A DNA stretch of 64,000 nt, from positions 124,001 to 188,000 of the forward strand of contig JAYRZB010000001.1 in NCBI GenBank assembly GCA_041916675.1. Direction: 5' to 3'. Position 1 is the stretch's first letter. Every line of letters begins with the position of its first letter. This document shows positions 1 through 8,637 of the stretch, piece by piece. The notes below the pieces were generated by a model that was not told the origin of the DNA, did no database searches, and saw nothing but the letters and a program-made list of their open reading frames with translations. The position numbers and the translations under genes are program-made. Origin of the DNA: JAYRZB01 sp041916675. Its GTDB lineage: Bacteria; Pseudomonadota; Alphaproteobacteria; Rhizobiales; Devosiaceae.

Positions 1-397
1 CCATGGGGTGCGCATCGCGGCGGAAGCCACGATAGAAATAGTGCATCTGTTCGTGCACCATGGTGTGACGGGTAACCCGCTGTTCGAAGTCGATCATTTG
101 CGCCTTGTTGGGCAGTTCGCCGTAGAGCAGCAGATAACAGACTTCTAGGTAATTGCTTTCTTCGGCCAACTGGTCGATCGGGTAGCCCCGATACATCAGC
201 TCGCCTTTGTCGCCATCGATATAAGTGATCGAAGAATCGCAGGCGGCGGTTGAGGTGAAGCCAGGATCGTAGGTGAACAAGCCGGTCTTGGCGTAGAGGG
301 ATCGGATGTCGATCACATCGGGTCCGACGGAACCCTCCAGCATCGGGAACTCGTATGTCTGGTCTCCGATGATGAGTTTGGCGACTTTGTCGGTCAT
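1..397 (-). CDS. gltA: Citrate synthase, N-terminal part (cut by window edge)
   Basis: Only the first 132 codons are present; the gene runs off the left edge. Translation from the ATG ending at 397 begins MTDKVAKLIIGDQTYEFPML and continues through GSVGPDVIDIRSLYAKTG and the YRGYPIDQLAEES segment, which is typical of type II (hexameric, NADH-sensitive family) bacterial citrate synthases. The enzyme condenses acetyl-CoA with oxaloacetate in the cytosol as the entry step of the TCA cycle. An AGGAGA Shine-Dalgarno lies five bases before the start. It follows gltX on the same strand, but a terminator-like hairpin separates them, so it probably has its own promoter in 398-505, which also holds a perfect 8-bp inverted repeat. 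The catalytic His and Asp residues lie beyond the window. Identity is secure from the N-terminus alone. Confidence 0.93.
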   Translation of the reverse strand, partial: MTDKVAKLIIGDQTYEFPMLEGSVGPDVIDIRSLYAKTGLFTYDPGFTSTAACDSSITYIDGDKGELMYRGYPIDQLAEESNYLEVCYLLLYGELPNKAQMIDFEQRVTRHTMVHEQMHYFYRGFRRDAHPM

Positions 398-425
398 TCT
401 TGTTCTCCTCTCCGGACCTGATAGG

Positions 426-446
426 CCATTTCCGGATTGGAAATGG
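426..446. repeat. Perfect 8-bp inverted repeat in gltA leader
   Basis: CCATTTCC (426-433), spacer GGATT, GGAAATGG (439-446). The arms are exact reverse complements. The repeat lies 29 bases upstream of the gltA start codon, so it could be an operator or a hairpin in the 5' untranslated leader. No T-tract follows in the gltA direction, so it does not look like a terminator. The function is unknown. Confidence 0.5.
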
Positions 447-505
447 GGCAGGGCCGCTGACACTTCAGTCCACTCACTGGGGTATCCCATTTACCCCACC
501 CGCGC

Positions 506-538
506 AAGAAAACGGCGACTGGGTTTCCCTCAGCCGCC
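506..538 (-). terminator. Rho-independent terminator of gltX
   Basis: On the minus strand a GC-rich stem (plus-strand arms 514-523 and 527-538, with one wobble pair and one bulged base, loop of 3) is followed by a TTTTCTT run (plus-strand 506-512). It begins only six bases after the gltX stop codon, so it fits termination of gltX before gltA. Confidence 0.7.
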
Positions 539-543
539 GCTAG

Positions 544-1965
544 TCATTTCGCCTTATGTTGATCGCCTAACCTGGCCATTGTCTCGTCTTTGCCGATCAG
601 GATCATCACCTCGAAAATGCCGGGCGAGACGGTGCGGCCAGTGAGCGCGGCGCGCAGGGGCTGGGCGAGCTTGCCAAGTTTGAGACCTTTGCTTTCGGCA
701 TAGGCACGCGCGGCAGCGTCGATGGCCGCGACCGACCAGTCATTGAGGCCGCGGAGGATCTCAACAAAATCGGCGATCATCGAACGTGCATCGTCGTTGA
801 GCACCTCGGCTGCACTCGGTTCAATGCGGAGCGGGCGGACCGCGTAGATGAACTGAGCGAGATCAATAAGTTCAAGCACGGTCTTGGCGCGCGGCTGCAA
901 TTCGGGCAGGGCGGCGAGCACTGTATCGCGGTTTGCGGTCAGCCCGGCGAGGTCGGTATCGCGCCCGACCTCCTGCGCCAGAGCAACCATGGCATCATAG
1001 AGCGCCTGAGGTTCGGAGATGCGGATATAGTGGCCGTTGATGCTCTCGAGCTTGACGAAATCAAAGCGCGCGGCGCCCTTGTTAAGAGCATCGAGGGAGA
1101 ACCATTCTACCATCTGCTGGGTCGAGAAAATTTCCTCGTCGCCATGCGACCAGCCGAGGCGGGCAAGATAGTTCCGCAGTGCCTGTGGCAGATAGCCCAT
1201 CTGGCGATAGGCCTCGACGCCCAGGGCACCGTGACGCTTGGACAGCTTGGCGCCATCCGGGCCGTGGATCAGCGGAATGTGTGACATCTCGGGGACGTCC
1301 CAACCCATGCCGTTGTAGATGACGATCTGGCGGGCGGCATTGGTCAGGTGGTCATCGCCGCGGATGATGTGGGTGACACCCATATCGTGATCGTCGACAA
1401 CGACGGCGAGCATATAGGTGGGCGTGCCGTCCGAACGCAGGATGATGAAGTCATCCAGGTTCTCGGTCTTGAACACAACCTCGCCCTGCACATGATCGTG
1501 CACGACGATTTCACCGGTAAGCGGTGCCTTGATGCGAATGACGGGGGAAACCCCGGCCGGCGCCTCCGAGGCATCGCGATCACGCCAATAGCCATTATAG
1601 CGCGGCGGCTTGCCGGCGGCACGCGCCTCCTCACGCATCTGGGTGAGTTCTTCGGGCGAGCAATAGCAATAATAGGCATGGCCCATTTCAACGAGCTGAC
1701 GCGCAACTTCGGCGTGACGAGCCGCGCGGCCGAACTGGCTGATGGGCTCATCGTCCCAGGTGATGCCGAGCCAGGTCAGGCCATCCAGAATGGCCTTCAC
1801 CGCCGGTTCGCTGGAGCGTTCGCGATCCGTATCTTCGATGCGCAGCAGCATCTTGCCCCCGGTGTGGCGGGAGAACGCCCAGTTGAACAGGGCAGTGCGG
1901 GCCCCGCCGATGTGCAAGTAACCGGTGGGCGAGGGAGCGAAACGGGTGACGACAGCTTTGGACAT
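544..1965 (-). CDS. gltX: Glutamyl-tRNA synthetase
   Basis: 473 residues, a normal bacterial GltX length. This class I aminoacyl-tRNA synthetase charges tRNA-Glu (and in many alphaproteobacteria also tRNA-Gln, for later amidation) in the cytosol. The HIGH-type motif is PSPTGYLHIGG at residues 11-21 and the KMSKS-type motif is KLSKR at 240-244. The anticodon-binding helical domain makes up the C-terminal third. The frame stays open another 150 codons upstream, but the ATG at 1965 gives the conserved MSKAVVTRFAPSPTG start, and the upstream stretch has no family similarity and overlaps comEC. It is divergent from comEC with about 55-75 bases between starts. A terminator follows the stop codon. 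Confidence 0.96.
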   Translation of the reverse strand: MSKAVVTRFAPSPTGYLHIGGARTALFNWAFSRHTGGKMLLRIEDTDRERSSEPAVKAILDGLTWLGITWDDEPISQFGRAARHAEVARQLVEMGHAYYCYCSPEELTQMREEARAAGKPPRYNGYWRDRDASEAPAGVSPVIRIKAPLTGEIVVHDHVQGEVVFKTENLDDFIILRSDGTPTYMLAVVVDDHDMGVTHIIRGDDHLTNAARQIVIYNGMGWDVPEMSHIPLIHGPDGAKLSKRHGALGVEAYRQMGYLPQALRNYLARLGWSHGDEEIFSTQQMVEWFSLDALNKGAARFDFVKLESINGHYIRISEPQALYDAMVALAQEVGRDTDLAGLTANRDTVLAALPELQPRAKTVLELIDLAQFIYAVRPLRIEPSAAEVLNDDARSMIADFVEILRGLNDWSVAAIDAAARAYAESKGLKLGKLAQPLRAALTGRTVSPGIFEVMILIGKDETMARLGDQHKAK

Positions 1966-2020
1966 CGGCCTTCTAGGGTTGGACCTTTTTCGGCCCCGTG
2001 TGTAGCATGAAAGCAAGCCA

Positions 2021-4183
2021 GTGCAAGGGCAGCACGCCATGGGGGAAACTGTCGCAGGCACCACGTTGCTGCGCCCGGCGGGCAATCCGCTGGTGCGGGA
2101 GCGCCATTCTGCGCGCCCGCCTATCCTGCGGACAGCACAAACCCAGACGGCGCGGAACTGGCTCAGCACCGCAATCGGAGAGGCGCTGGCAGAACGGCGC
2201 TTGTTTATCCTGCTGCCGTTCGGGCTGATTGTGGGGCTGACCGGTTCGCTTTCGGTTGCGCAAATGCCTGATCCGGCGACGCTTTCAATTGGTGGGCTGG
2301 CATTGGCGGTCGGCATCGCGTTGGCATGGCGACGGCTGTCGATGCTGCGGCTGCTGATCTTGCTGGCGTCGGTCTGGTGCGGATTTGGCCTCCTGACGCT
2401 GCATGGCGTGCTTTTTGGCACGCAGATGCTGGAGCGGCCCGCCTATGGGCAGTTCGAAGCGACTGTAGACGAGGTGCTGGCTGAAGGTGACGGCGGCCCG
2501 CGCCTGATCGTTTCGCACATTGTGCCACTTGGCGAGACGCGTGGGGTGCCGATCAGGCGAGCCAGGATTGTGCTGCGTGAGCCGGTTATTGTCGCACCCG
2601 GCGACGTGATCCGCGGGCCAATCCGCTTTGCGCCGGTTCCCGGGCCGGTTTTGCCCGGTGCATTTGACGCGCAGTTTCACGCATATTTCGATGGCATAGG
2701 CGCTTATGGCAATGCGACTGGCACCGTTGAAGTGGTCGCGGGGCAGGATGCTGCGCAGCCAGCGCGGCTGATCGCCAGTATCCGCCATGGCATAGCGATG
2801 CGGATTGATGCTGTGCTGGCCAATCCGGCAGCAGGGATCGCGCGGGCATTAATCAACGGCGACCAAAGCCAGATCACCGACGAAGCGCGTGAGGTGATGG
2901 CAACCGCTGGTATTGCCCACGTCTATTCGGTTTCGGGGCTGCACCTGACGATGGTGGCGGGCGGAGTGTTCGTGCTGCTAAGGGCCGCGCTGGCACTGCT
3001 CGACGGGCTGGCGGGCCGGTTGCCGGTCAAGCGCCTGGCGGCGGGTTTCGGCATTGCCGCTGCGCTGGGGTATTATGCGATTTCGGGCGGCAACGTTGCG
3101 GCACTGCGATCAACCGTGATGATCGTGCTGATCTTTCTTGCCGTGATATTCGGCCGCCGGGCATTGACCATGCGCAATGTGGCGATTGCGGCAATTCTGG
3201 TCATTCTCACCGACCCGGCCAGTGTTTTCAGGCCCAGCTTCCAGCTTTCGTTTGCCGCAGTGCTGGCCCTGGTCGGCACATATGAATTGGTGCGATCCAA
3301 TCCGCAGAAGCAACGCGGGCTATTGCGGCAGGTCATGGGATATTTCGGCGGCATCACCTTGACCAGTCTCGTTGCGGGCGCGGCGACGCTGGTTTTCTCG
3401 GCGTATCATTTCCAGCAAACCTCTCCGCTGGGCGTGATCGGCAACCTTGTGACTTTGCCGCTGGTGGGATTTGTGATGATGCCGATGGCAGTGCTGTCGG
3501 TTCTGCTCATGCCGCTGGGGCTGGAGGCTTTGCCGCTGCGGATCATGGGGTGGTCGATTGATCGGATGCTCGACCTGGCCGGCGTTGTGGCGCAGTGGAG
3601 CGGGGCTATTGATGCCAGCCCATTGCTCAGCCCAACGGCCCTGCTGATTGCTCTGGCCGGTCTTGGCTGGTTTGCTTTTATCGGAAACTGGGTGCGTCTG
3701 CTCGGCCCGCTGCTCGTGCTACCTGCCATTCTGGCGTTTGCCCTAGACCGTCCACCCGACCTTGTGGTGGCCGATACGACGCTGGCGGTCGCGCTGCGCG
3801 GGGATGAGGGCCTGGCGCTGATCAGTGGTAAGCCGGGCAGTTTCGCGGTGCGGGTGTGGGAAGAAACCTACGGACAGCGGATCGCTGCCGCCGCGGACAC
3901 ATTGCTTCGATGCGATGCTTTGGCCTGCATTGGCACGAGCCCCGCCGGATTTTCGATTGCTATCGCCAAGAGCTCGCAATCGTTTGCTGAAGACTGCGAC
4001 ACGGTGGACCTGATCATCGCGCGCAAACTCTCCCCACCGGCAGGATGCAGGGCACTGGTCATCAATGGTGCGGATCTGGACAGCGCTGGCGTGCACTGGC
4101 TGGCCTGGAACCCGGCCAACCGAACGTTCGAGGTGCGCACCGCCATGACGGACCTGACCCGCCCATGGCGGGCCAAAAGCTAA
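2021..4183 (+). CDS. comEC: ComEC/Rec2-family DNA-uptake channel protein
   Basis: 720 residues. ComEC is the inner-membrane channel that carries single-stranded DNA into the cytosol during transformation. An N-terminal hydrophobic/DUF4131-like region (about 40-220) precedes the polytopic Competence domain, which carries the family signature HVYSVSGLHLTMV near residue 305 and many later membrane helices (to about 570). The C-terminal tail is soluble and shows no HxHxDH metallo-beta-lactamase motif, as is common in alphaproteobacterial homologues. The GTG at 2021 is the farthest likely start; ATG 2039 (MGETVAG) has an AAGGG nine bases upstream and is an equally good choice. The stop overlaps the convergent lactonase gene. 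Natural competence itself is not shown by this gene. Confidence 0.88.
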   Translation: MQGQHAMGETVAGTTLLRPAGNPLVRERHSARPPILRTAQTQTARNWLSTAIGEALAERRLFILLPFGLIVGLTGSLSVAQMPDPATLSIGGLALAVGIALAWRRLSMLRLLILLASVWCGFGLLTLHGVLFGTQMLERPAYGQFEATVDEVLAEGDGGPRLIVSHIVPLGETRGVPIRRARIVLREPVIVAPGDVIRGPIRFAPVPGPVLPGAFDAQFHAYFDGIGAYGNATGTVEVVAGQDAAQPARLIASIRHGIAMRIDAVLANPAAGIARALINGDQSQITDEAREVMATAGIAHVYSVSGLHLTMVAGGVFVLLRAALALLDGLAGRLPVKRLAAGFGIAAALGYYAISGGNVAALRSTVMIVLIFLAVIFGRRALTMRNVAIAAILVILTDPASVFRPSFQLSFAAVLALVGTYELVRSNPQKQRGLLRQVMGYFGGITLTSLVAGAATLVFSAYHFQQTSPLGVIGNLVTLPLVGFVMMPMAVLSVLLMPLGLEALPLRIMGWSIDRMLDLAGVVAQWSGAIDASPLLSPTALLIALAGLGWFAFIGNWVRLLGPLLVLPAILAFALDRPPDLVVADTTLAVALRGDEGLALISGKPGSFAVRVWEETYGQRIAAAADTLLRCDALACIGTSPAGFSIAIAKSSQSFAEDCDTVDLIIARKLSPPAGCRALVINGADLDSAGVHWLAWNPANRTFEVRTAMTDLTRPWRAKS

Positions 4184-5061
4184 AGGGCGACGATTGGTTC
4201 GGGCTGCCCGGCGACCCCCGCATCGATGGCGAAAATGCTGCCTGCCGTCTGTTCGATTTCAAGCTGCTCCGGCGAAAGGTGCTCGCGCGCAGTGGTGATA
4301 TAGAGGGTCTTGAGGTCGGGCCCGCCAAATGCCGGGCAACTGACGTGTGGTGTTGGCACATCGATGATTTGATCGACGGAGCCGTCGGGTGCGTGACGCA
4401 CGACGCGGTAGCCGCCCCAACGGGCGCTCCAGAGGAAGCCTTCAGAATCGACAACTGCGCCATCGGGCAGGCCGGGCTGATCGTTGACGTCAGCAAACAA
4501 CTCCCAGTTTGCGACAGGCAGGCCGGTCGCCGGGTCCAGGGCACGCTTCAGGATACGGCCGGTCAGAGTGTCGGAGAAATAGCCGATCCGACCATCGGGC
4601 GAGAAGCAGATTGAGTTGGGAATAGTGATGCGGTCGAACAGCTGAGTGACCACGCCTTTTCGGTAGTGGAATACGGCGCCAGCTTCCGGATCGGCATCGC
4701 CGCGACGGCTCATGGTGCCGATCCAGAATGCACCCGAGGGGTGGACACGGCTGTCGTTGCTGCGATTGCCGGGCTTGTCGGCCTCAATATCGATGACCGA
4801 CTTGCGCGTGTCGTGTTCGAGGTTGAGCGTGATCAGCCCACCAGCTCCCGCGATCAGCAGGTTGTCAGCATCAATAACGGCGGCGGCACTGACGGGATGA
4901 TCAAATATATAGCGATCGAGCAGGTGGCCGTTCGCATCGGCGCTGAACAGGGTCTGGTTGAGAATATCGAACCAGAACAACTGCTGGAGCAGCGGATTCC
5001 AGATGGGGCCTTCGCCCAGTTCGCACCTACAATCGATGAACAGTTCCGCTTTCCGGTTCAT
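4180..5061 (-). CDS. SMP-30/gluconolactonase family sugar lactonase
   Basis: 293 residues from the ATG at 5061, giving MNRKAELFIDCRCELGEGPI. The CELGEGPIWN motif with its metal-binding Glu, SNDSRVHPSGAFWIGTM and NSICFSPDGRIGYFSDT are hallmarks of the calcium/zinc-dependent six-bladed beta-propeller SMP-30 lactonases. These open sugar lactones such as galactono- or glucono-lactone to the free acid. The start codon overlaps the dgoA stop (ATGA at 5058-5061), so the two are translationally coupled. Context with dgoA, dgoK and a sugar-acid dehydratase suggests galactonolactone or a related lactone; the exact substrate cannot be read from sequence. Confidence 0.88.
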   Translation of the reverse strand: MNRKAELFIDCRCELGEGPIWNPLLQQLFWFDILNQTLFSADANGHLLDRYIFDHPVSAAAVIDADNLLIAGAGGLITLNLEHDTRKSVIDIEADKPGNRSNDSRVHPSGAFWIGTMSRRGDADPEAGAVFHYRKGVVTQLFDRITIPNSICFSPDGRIGYFSDTLTGRILKRALDPATGLPVANWELFADVNDQPGLPDGAVVDSEGFLWSARWGGYRVVRHAPDGSVDQIIDVPTPHVSCPAFGGPDLKTLYITTAREHLSPEQLEIEQTAGSIFAIDAGVAGQPEPIVAL

Positions 5062-5672
5062 TTTCCCAACCCCGCATCGTAGGCCGCGACCGCTGCTGCC
5101 GCGCGTTCGGCGACTTCGACGGCGGGGCGACCCGGCTTGTAAAGATACGTGCCAAGGCCAAAGCCTGCGCATCCGGCGGCAAAGTATTCGGCAAAGTTAT
5201 CGGGTGCGGCGCCACCGACAGCGTAGACAGGCAGGTTGGGCGGCAGGACTGCTTTCATGGCCTTGATTCCCTTGGAGCCGAGCACTTCGGCCGGGAAGAA
5301 TTTCAGACCGTGTGCGCCGTAGCGGATGGCCGAGAAGGCATCGGTGGGGGTGAATACGCCGGGATAGGATCGCATACCGCGATCGAGCGTCTGTTTGATA
5401 ACCTGCTCGCTGGTATCGGGGGAGACGATGAAGTTGCCACCAGCCTCAGCGACCGCGTCGACCTGATCTTTCGTCAAGACCGTGCCAGCACCGATATCGG
5501 CTCGACTACCCAGGGAGGCAGCCGCCAACCGAATTGATTGCAGCGCGTCTGGCGAATTTAGCGGCACCTCGATCATGCCGATGCCCGCATCCACCAGAGC
5601 CTCGCATACGGCCAGCGCTTCGGGCGGTGTGATGCCACGCAGGATCGCAATGATATGGAGGTGTTCAGTCAT
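5058..5672 (-). CDS. dgoA: 2-dehydro-3-deoxy-6-phosphogalactonate aldolase
   Basis: 204 residues, a usual length for class I KDPG/KDPGal aldolases. It cleaves 2-keto-3-deoxy-6-phosphogalactonate to pyruvate and glyceraldehyde 3-phosphate. Visible active-site features are IEVPLNSP with Glu35, GAGTVLT (61-67), SPDTS (84-88), PGVFTP (104-109) and the Schiff-base lysine Lys124 in GLKFFPAE. The IEVPLNSP form, rather than EVTLRT, favours the KDPGal (DgoA) subgroup over Eda. It starts 16 bases after the dgoK stop and overlaps the lactonase by four bases, so dgoK-dgoA-lactonase is one operon. Confidence 0.92.
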   Translation of the reverse strand: MTEHLHIIAILRGITPPEALAVCEALVDAGIGMIEVPLNSPDALQSIRLAAASLGSRADIGAGTVLTKDQVDAVAEAGGNFIVSPDTSEQVIKQTLDRGMRSYPGVFTPTDAFSAIRYGAHGLKFFPAEVLGSKGIKAMKAVLPPNLPVYAVGGAAPDNFAEYFAAGCAGFGLGTYLYKPGRPAVEVAERAAAAVAAYDAGLGK

Positions 5673-5688
5673 AACCGGGGACTTTCAG

Positions 5689-6597
5689 CTAAAGACGGGC
5701 GGCCTTGAGGCCTGCCAGGGTTGCATCGGTGGCATCGACCACCAGGGAATTGACGCCGAGACGGTTCAGGGCGCGGGCATAAAGCGTGCATAGGCGTACG
5801 CTGCCAATCAATGGCACCTGAGTACTGCCCAGCCAGTGTCGCAGCCCGCCGACTTCGGCACCAATCAGCAGGCCCGATAGCAGCCCGGCACAATAGGCCG
5901 GTGAGCGTGAAGAGAGGAGGGCGCCGGCCCGGACCTTGAAGAGCGTGCCAGTCAATCGTTCCGGATGCTCGACGCCGATATCAAGGCCAGATTCGAAGCC
6001 GTCGTCTTGATCAGTCCCTTCGGTGGGGCCGTTGAACGAGTGGCGCAGGACCGAGTGGGTTTTCAGGACTTCGAATATTTCACCTGTCATGGCTGTGACA
6101 AAGCGTTCGACCTTGCTGCCGCTCAGCGCAGCCCATTTGGAGTGGGTGCCGGGCATGATAACCACGCCCTCGAATCCTGGCTGGAGAGCACTCAACCCAA
6201 GCAACTGGGTCTCTTCGCCGCGCATGACATCTTCTGCGCCAGGCTGCTCCTGGCAAAGCCCGGGCAAGATGCGGGGGGCATAAACGGACTCAGGCATTGG
6301 CGGAGAGACCGCCGCCAGCGATATACCCCCAAGGTCGGCCGGAACTTCGAGATATGGCGCTTCCAACCAGCCCTGGCGCGCGCCAGCCATGCCGCAGATC
6401 AGAACGTCGATTTGTCGCCCGCTGGCTGTGGGCAGCCCGGTCAGCAATTCGTTGAGCACGGCCGCGTAGTCGGCCGGTGACAATTTGCCCATTCCCCTGT
6501 CGGAGGCGGCCGAAAATATGGCGTTTCCTGAGGCGTTGATACCCCAGGCCCGCACATTGGAAGTGCCCCAATCGACTGCGACCCACTCTGCGAGCAT
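5689..6597 (-). CDS. dgoK: 2-dehydro-3-deoxygalactonokinase
   Basis: 302 residues. The start MLAEWVAVDWGTSNVRAW carries the DgoK-family ATPase phosphate-1 loop (VDWGTSN), followed by CGMAGARQGW, LPGLCQE and VIMPGTHSKW, all characteristic of DgoK. It phosphorylates 2-keto-3-deoxygalactonate with ATP to give the substrate of the adjacent dgoA aldolase. It is the first gene of the minus-strand sugar-acid operon and is divergent from the dehydratase gene, with a 165-base region between the start codons. Neither a transcription regulator nor a transporter for the pathway lies in the window. Confidence 0.92.
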   Translation of the reverse strand: MLAEWVAVDWGTSNVRAWGINASGNAIFSAASDRGMGKLSPADYAAVLNELLTGLPTASGRQIDVLICGMAGARQGWLEAPYLEVPADLGGISLAAVSPPMPESVYAPRILPGLCQEQPGAEDVMRGEETQLLGLSALQPGFEGVVIMPGTHSKWAALSGSKVERFVTAMTGEIFEVLKTHSVLRHSFNGPTEGTDQDDGFESGLDIGVEHPERLTGTLFKVRAGALLSSRSPAYCAGLLSGLLIGAEVGGLRHWLGSTQVPLIGSVRLCTLYARALNRLGVNSLVVDATDATLAGLKAARL

Positions 6598-6762
6598 GCA
6601 CCCTCCGGCAAGGTTGTGGCGCGACCGTATCGCTTTCTGCGCGCAAAGAGCTAGAGGCGAAATCGGTGCTTCCCTCTAATCCACGCAATGGGGTAGAAGG
6701 GCAAGTCCATTAGTATGATAATTGCTGTGGACACTGATTTGGCGCGACGCGAAGGACCTAAG

Positions 6763-8577
6763 ATGAGCGTGAATGGCAACAGCGGTGGAGCGGGTGGCAA
6801 AAAGCTGCGGTCTCGCGCCTGGTTCGACAATCCGGAAAACGCGGACATGACCGCGCTCTACCTTGAGCGCTACCTGAACTATGGACTGTCGCGCGAAGAA
6901 TTGCAGTCGGGCAAGCCGATCATCGGCATTGCCCAGACTGGCTCGGATCTGTCTCCATGCAATCGGCATCATGTGGTGCTGGCGCAGCGTGTGCGCGATG
7001 GCATCCGCGAGCAGGGCGGCATTCCATTGGAGTTTCCGGTGCATCCCATTCAGGAGACCGGTAAGCGCCCCACAGCGGGGCTGGACCGGAACCTGGCGTA
7101 TCTGAGCCTGGTGGAAGTGCTTTATGGCTACCCGCTGGATGGCGTGGTGCTGACGATTGGGTGTGATAAGACAACGCCCGCCATGCTGATGGGCGCAGCG
7201 ACGGTCGATATTCCGGCCATCGCACTTTCGGTCGGCCCAATGCTGAATGGTTGGCACCGCGGCGAACGCACAGGTTCGGGCACCATTGTGTGGAAGGCTC
7301 GCGAGATGATGGCGCGTGGCGAGATCGACTATCCCGGGTTTATCGACCTGGTTGCATCTTCTGCGCCGTCGACGGGATACTGCAACACCATGGGCACGGC
7401 CACCACCATGAACTCGCTTGCCGAGGCACTCGGGATGCAGTTGCCGGGTTCAGCGGCTATACCAGCGCCCTATCGCGACCGGCTGGAAATGGCCTGGCGC
7501 ACCGGCAAGCGCATTGTCGATATGGTGCATGAGGACCTCAAGCCCTCCGATATCCTGACCAAGGACAATTTCATCAACGCCATCGTTGTGAACTCGGCCA
7601 TCGGCGGCTCGACCAATGCGCCGATCCACCTGCAGGCGATCTCGCGCCACATCGGTGTGGAGCTGAGCATCGATGACTGGCAGGCGCACGGGCACAAAGT
7701 GCCGCTGCTGGTCAACATGCAACCGGCGGGCGAGTATCTGGGCGAGGATTACTACCATGCCGGCGGTGTGCCGGCAGTGGTGAACGAGTTGATGAGTCAG
7801 GGGCTTATCTGCGAGAACGCTCCAACTGTGAATGGCAAAACGATCGGCGAGAACTGTGCCAACACAACGATCCAGGATGACCGGGTCATTCGCCGGTTCA
7901 GCAATCCGCTGAAGACGGAAGCAGGATTTATCGTGTTGCGAGGCAACCTGTTCGACAACGCCATCATGAAGACCAGCGTGGTCAGCAGCGAGTTCCGCGA
8001 GCGTTACCTCAACAACCCCAAGGACCCCAATGCCTTCGAGGGCAAGGCCGTGGTGTTCGACGGCCCCGAGGATTATCACCACCGGATCGATGATCCCGCA
8101 CTCGATATCGACGAGAACACGCTCTTGTTCATGCGCGGCGCTGGCCCTATCGGGTATCCGGGCGCGGCCGAGGTGGTCAACATGCGTCCACCAAACTACC
8201 TGATCAAAAAGGGGATTACCGCGCTGGCGTGTATTGGCGATGGCCGCCAATCGGGCACGTCAGGCTCTCCATCAATCCTCAACGCTTCGCCGGAGGCTGC
8301 GGCTGGAGGCAACCTGGCGATCCTCCAGACCGGTGACAAGGTGCGCATCGACCTTAACAAGGGCACCGCAAACATCCTGATTTCGGATGACGAGATTGCC
8401 CGCCGGCGCAGTGCGCTTGAAGCAGGCGGAGGGTACAAATACCCCGATCACCAGACCCCGTGGCAGGAGATCCAGCGTGGCATCGTCGACCAGTTGGGCA
8501 ACGGCGCGGTGCTTAAGCCGGCAGTCAAGTACCAGCGGATATCGAGCAGCAAGGGTCTGCCACGCGACAATCACTGA
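6763..8577 (+). CDS. IlvD/Edd-family sugar-acid dehydratase (galactonate/arabonate/xylonate type)
   Basis: 604 residues from the ATG at 6763, chosen because AAGGA lies six bases upstream; an in-frame ATG at 6715 is less likely. The IlvD/Edd fold is clear and the iron-sulfur cysteines are visible in GSDLSPCN, TIGCDKTTPA and STGYCNTMGTA. The length and the SAPSTGYCNTMG and GDGRQSGTSGSPSI segments match pentonate/hexonate dehydratases more than valine-pathway IlvD. It dehydrates an aldonic acid to the 2-keto-3-deoxy acid. The context with dgoK and dgoA argues for D-galactonate, replacing the enolase-type DgoD. The AT-rich ATTAGTATGATAAT at 6709-6722 may hold the -10 element or a regulator site. 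Confidence 0.9.
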   Translation: MSVNGNSGGAGGKKLRSRAWFDNPENADMTALYLERYLNYGLSREELQSGKPIIGIAQTGSDLSPCNRHHVVLAQRVRDGIREQGGIPLEFPVHPIQETGKRPTAGLDRNLAYLSLVEVLYGYPLDGVVLTIGCDKTTPAMLMGAATVDIPAIALSVGPMLNGWHRGERTGSGTIVWKAREMMARGEIDYPGFIDLVASSAPSTGYCNTMGTATTMNSLAEALGMQLPGSAAIPAPYRDRLEMAWRTGKRIVDMVHEDLKPSDILTKDNFINAIVVNSAIGGSTNAPIHLQAISRHIGVELSIDDWQAHGHKVPLLVNMQPAGEYLGEDYYHAGGVPAVVNELMSQGLICENAPTVNGKTIGENCANTTIQDDRVIRRFSNPLKTEAGFIVLRGNLFDNAIMKTSVVSSEFRERYLNNPKDPNAFEGKAVVFDGPEDYHHRIDDPALDIDENTLLFMRGAGPIGYPGAAEVVNMRPPNYLIKKGITALACIGDGRQSGTSGSPSILNASPEAAAGGNLAILQTGDKVRIDLNKGTANILISDDEIARRRSALEAGGGYKYPDHQTPWQEIQRGIVDQLGNGAVLKPAVKYQRISSSKGLPRDNH

Positions 8578-8592
8578 ACCCAAAAATACAGA

Positions 8593-8615
8593 AGGCCCGC
8601 CAAACCGGCGGGCCT
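8593..8615. terminator. Terminator between dehydratase and lexA
   Basis: Perfect 9-bp stem, AGGCCCGCC (8593-8601) and GGCGGGCCT (8607-8615), with a 5-base loop. On the minus strand it is followed by TTCTGTATTTTTG, so it mainly serves lexA; it may act in both directions between the convergent genes. Confidence 0.8.
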
Positions 8616-8637
8616 CCCTACCCGGGGTTAGGCAGGT

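Noticed and set aside
477..496. GGGGTA...TACCCC repeat before gltA
   Set aside because: Only six pairs with low-complexity arms; mentioned with the better 426-446 repeat but not annotated alone.
1966..2421. N-terminal extension of gltX by 152 codons (frame open to 2421)
   Set aside because: The extension has no family similarity, runs antisense through comEC, and the canonical GltX N-terminus starts exactly at 1965.
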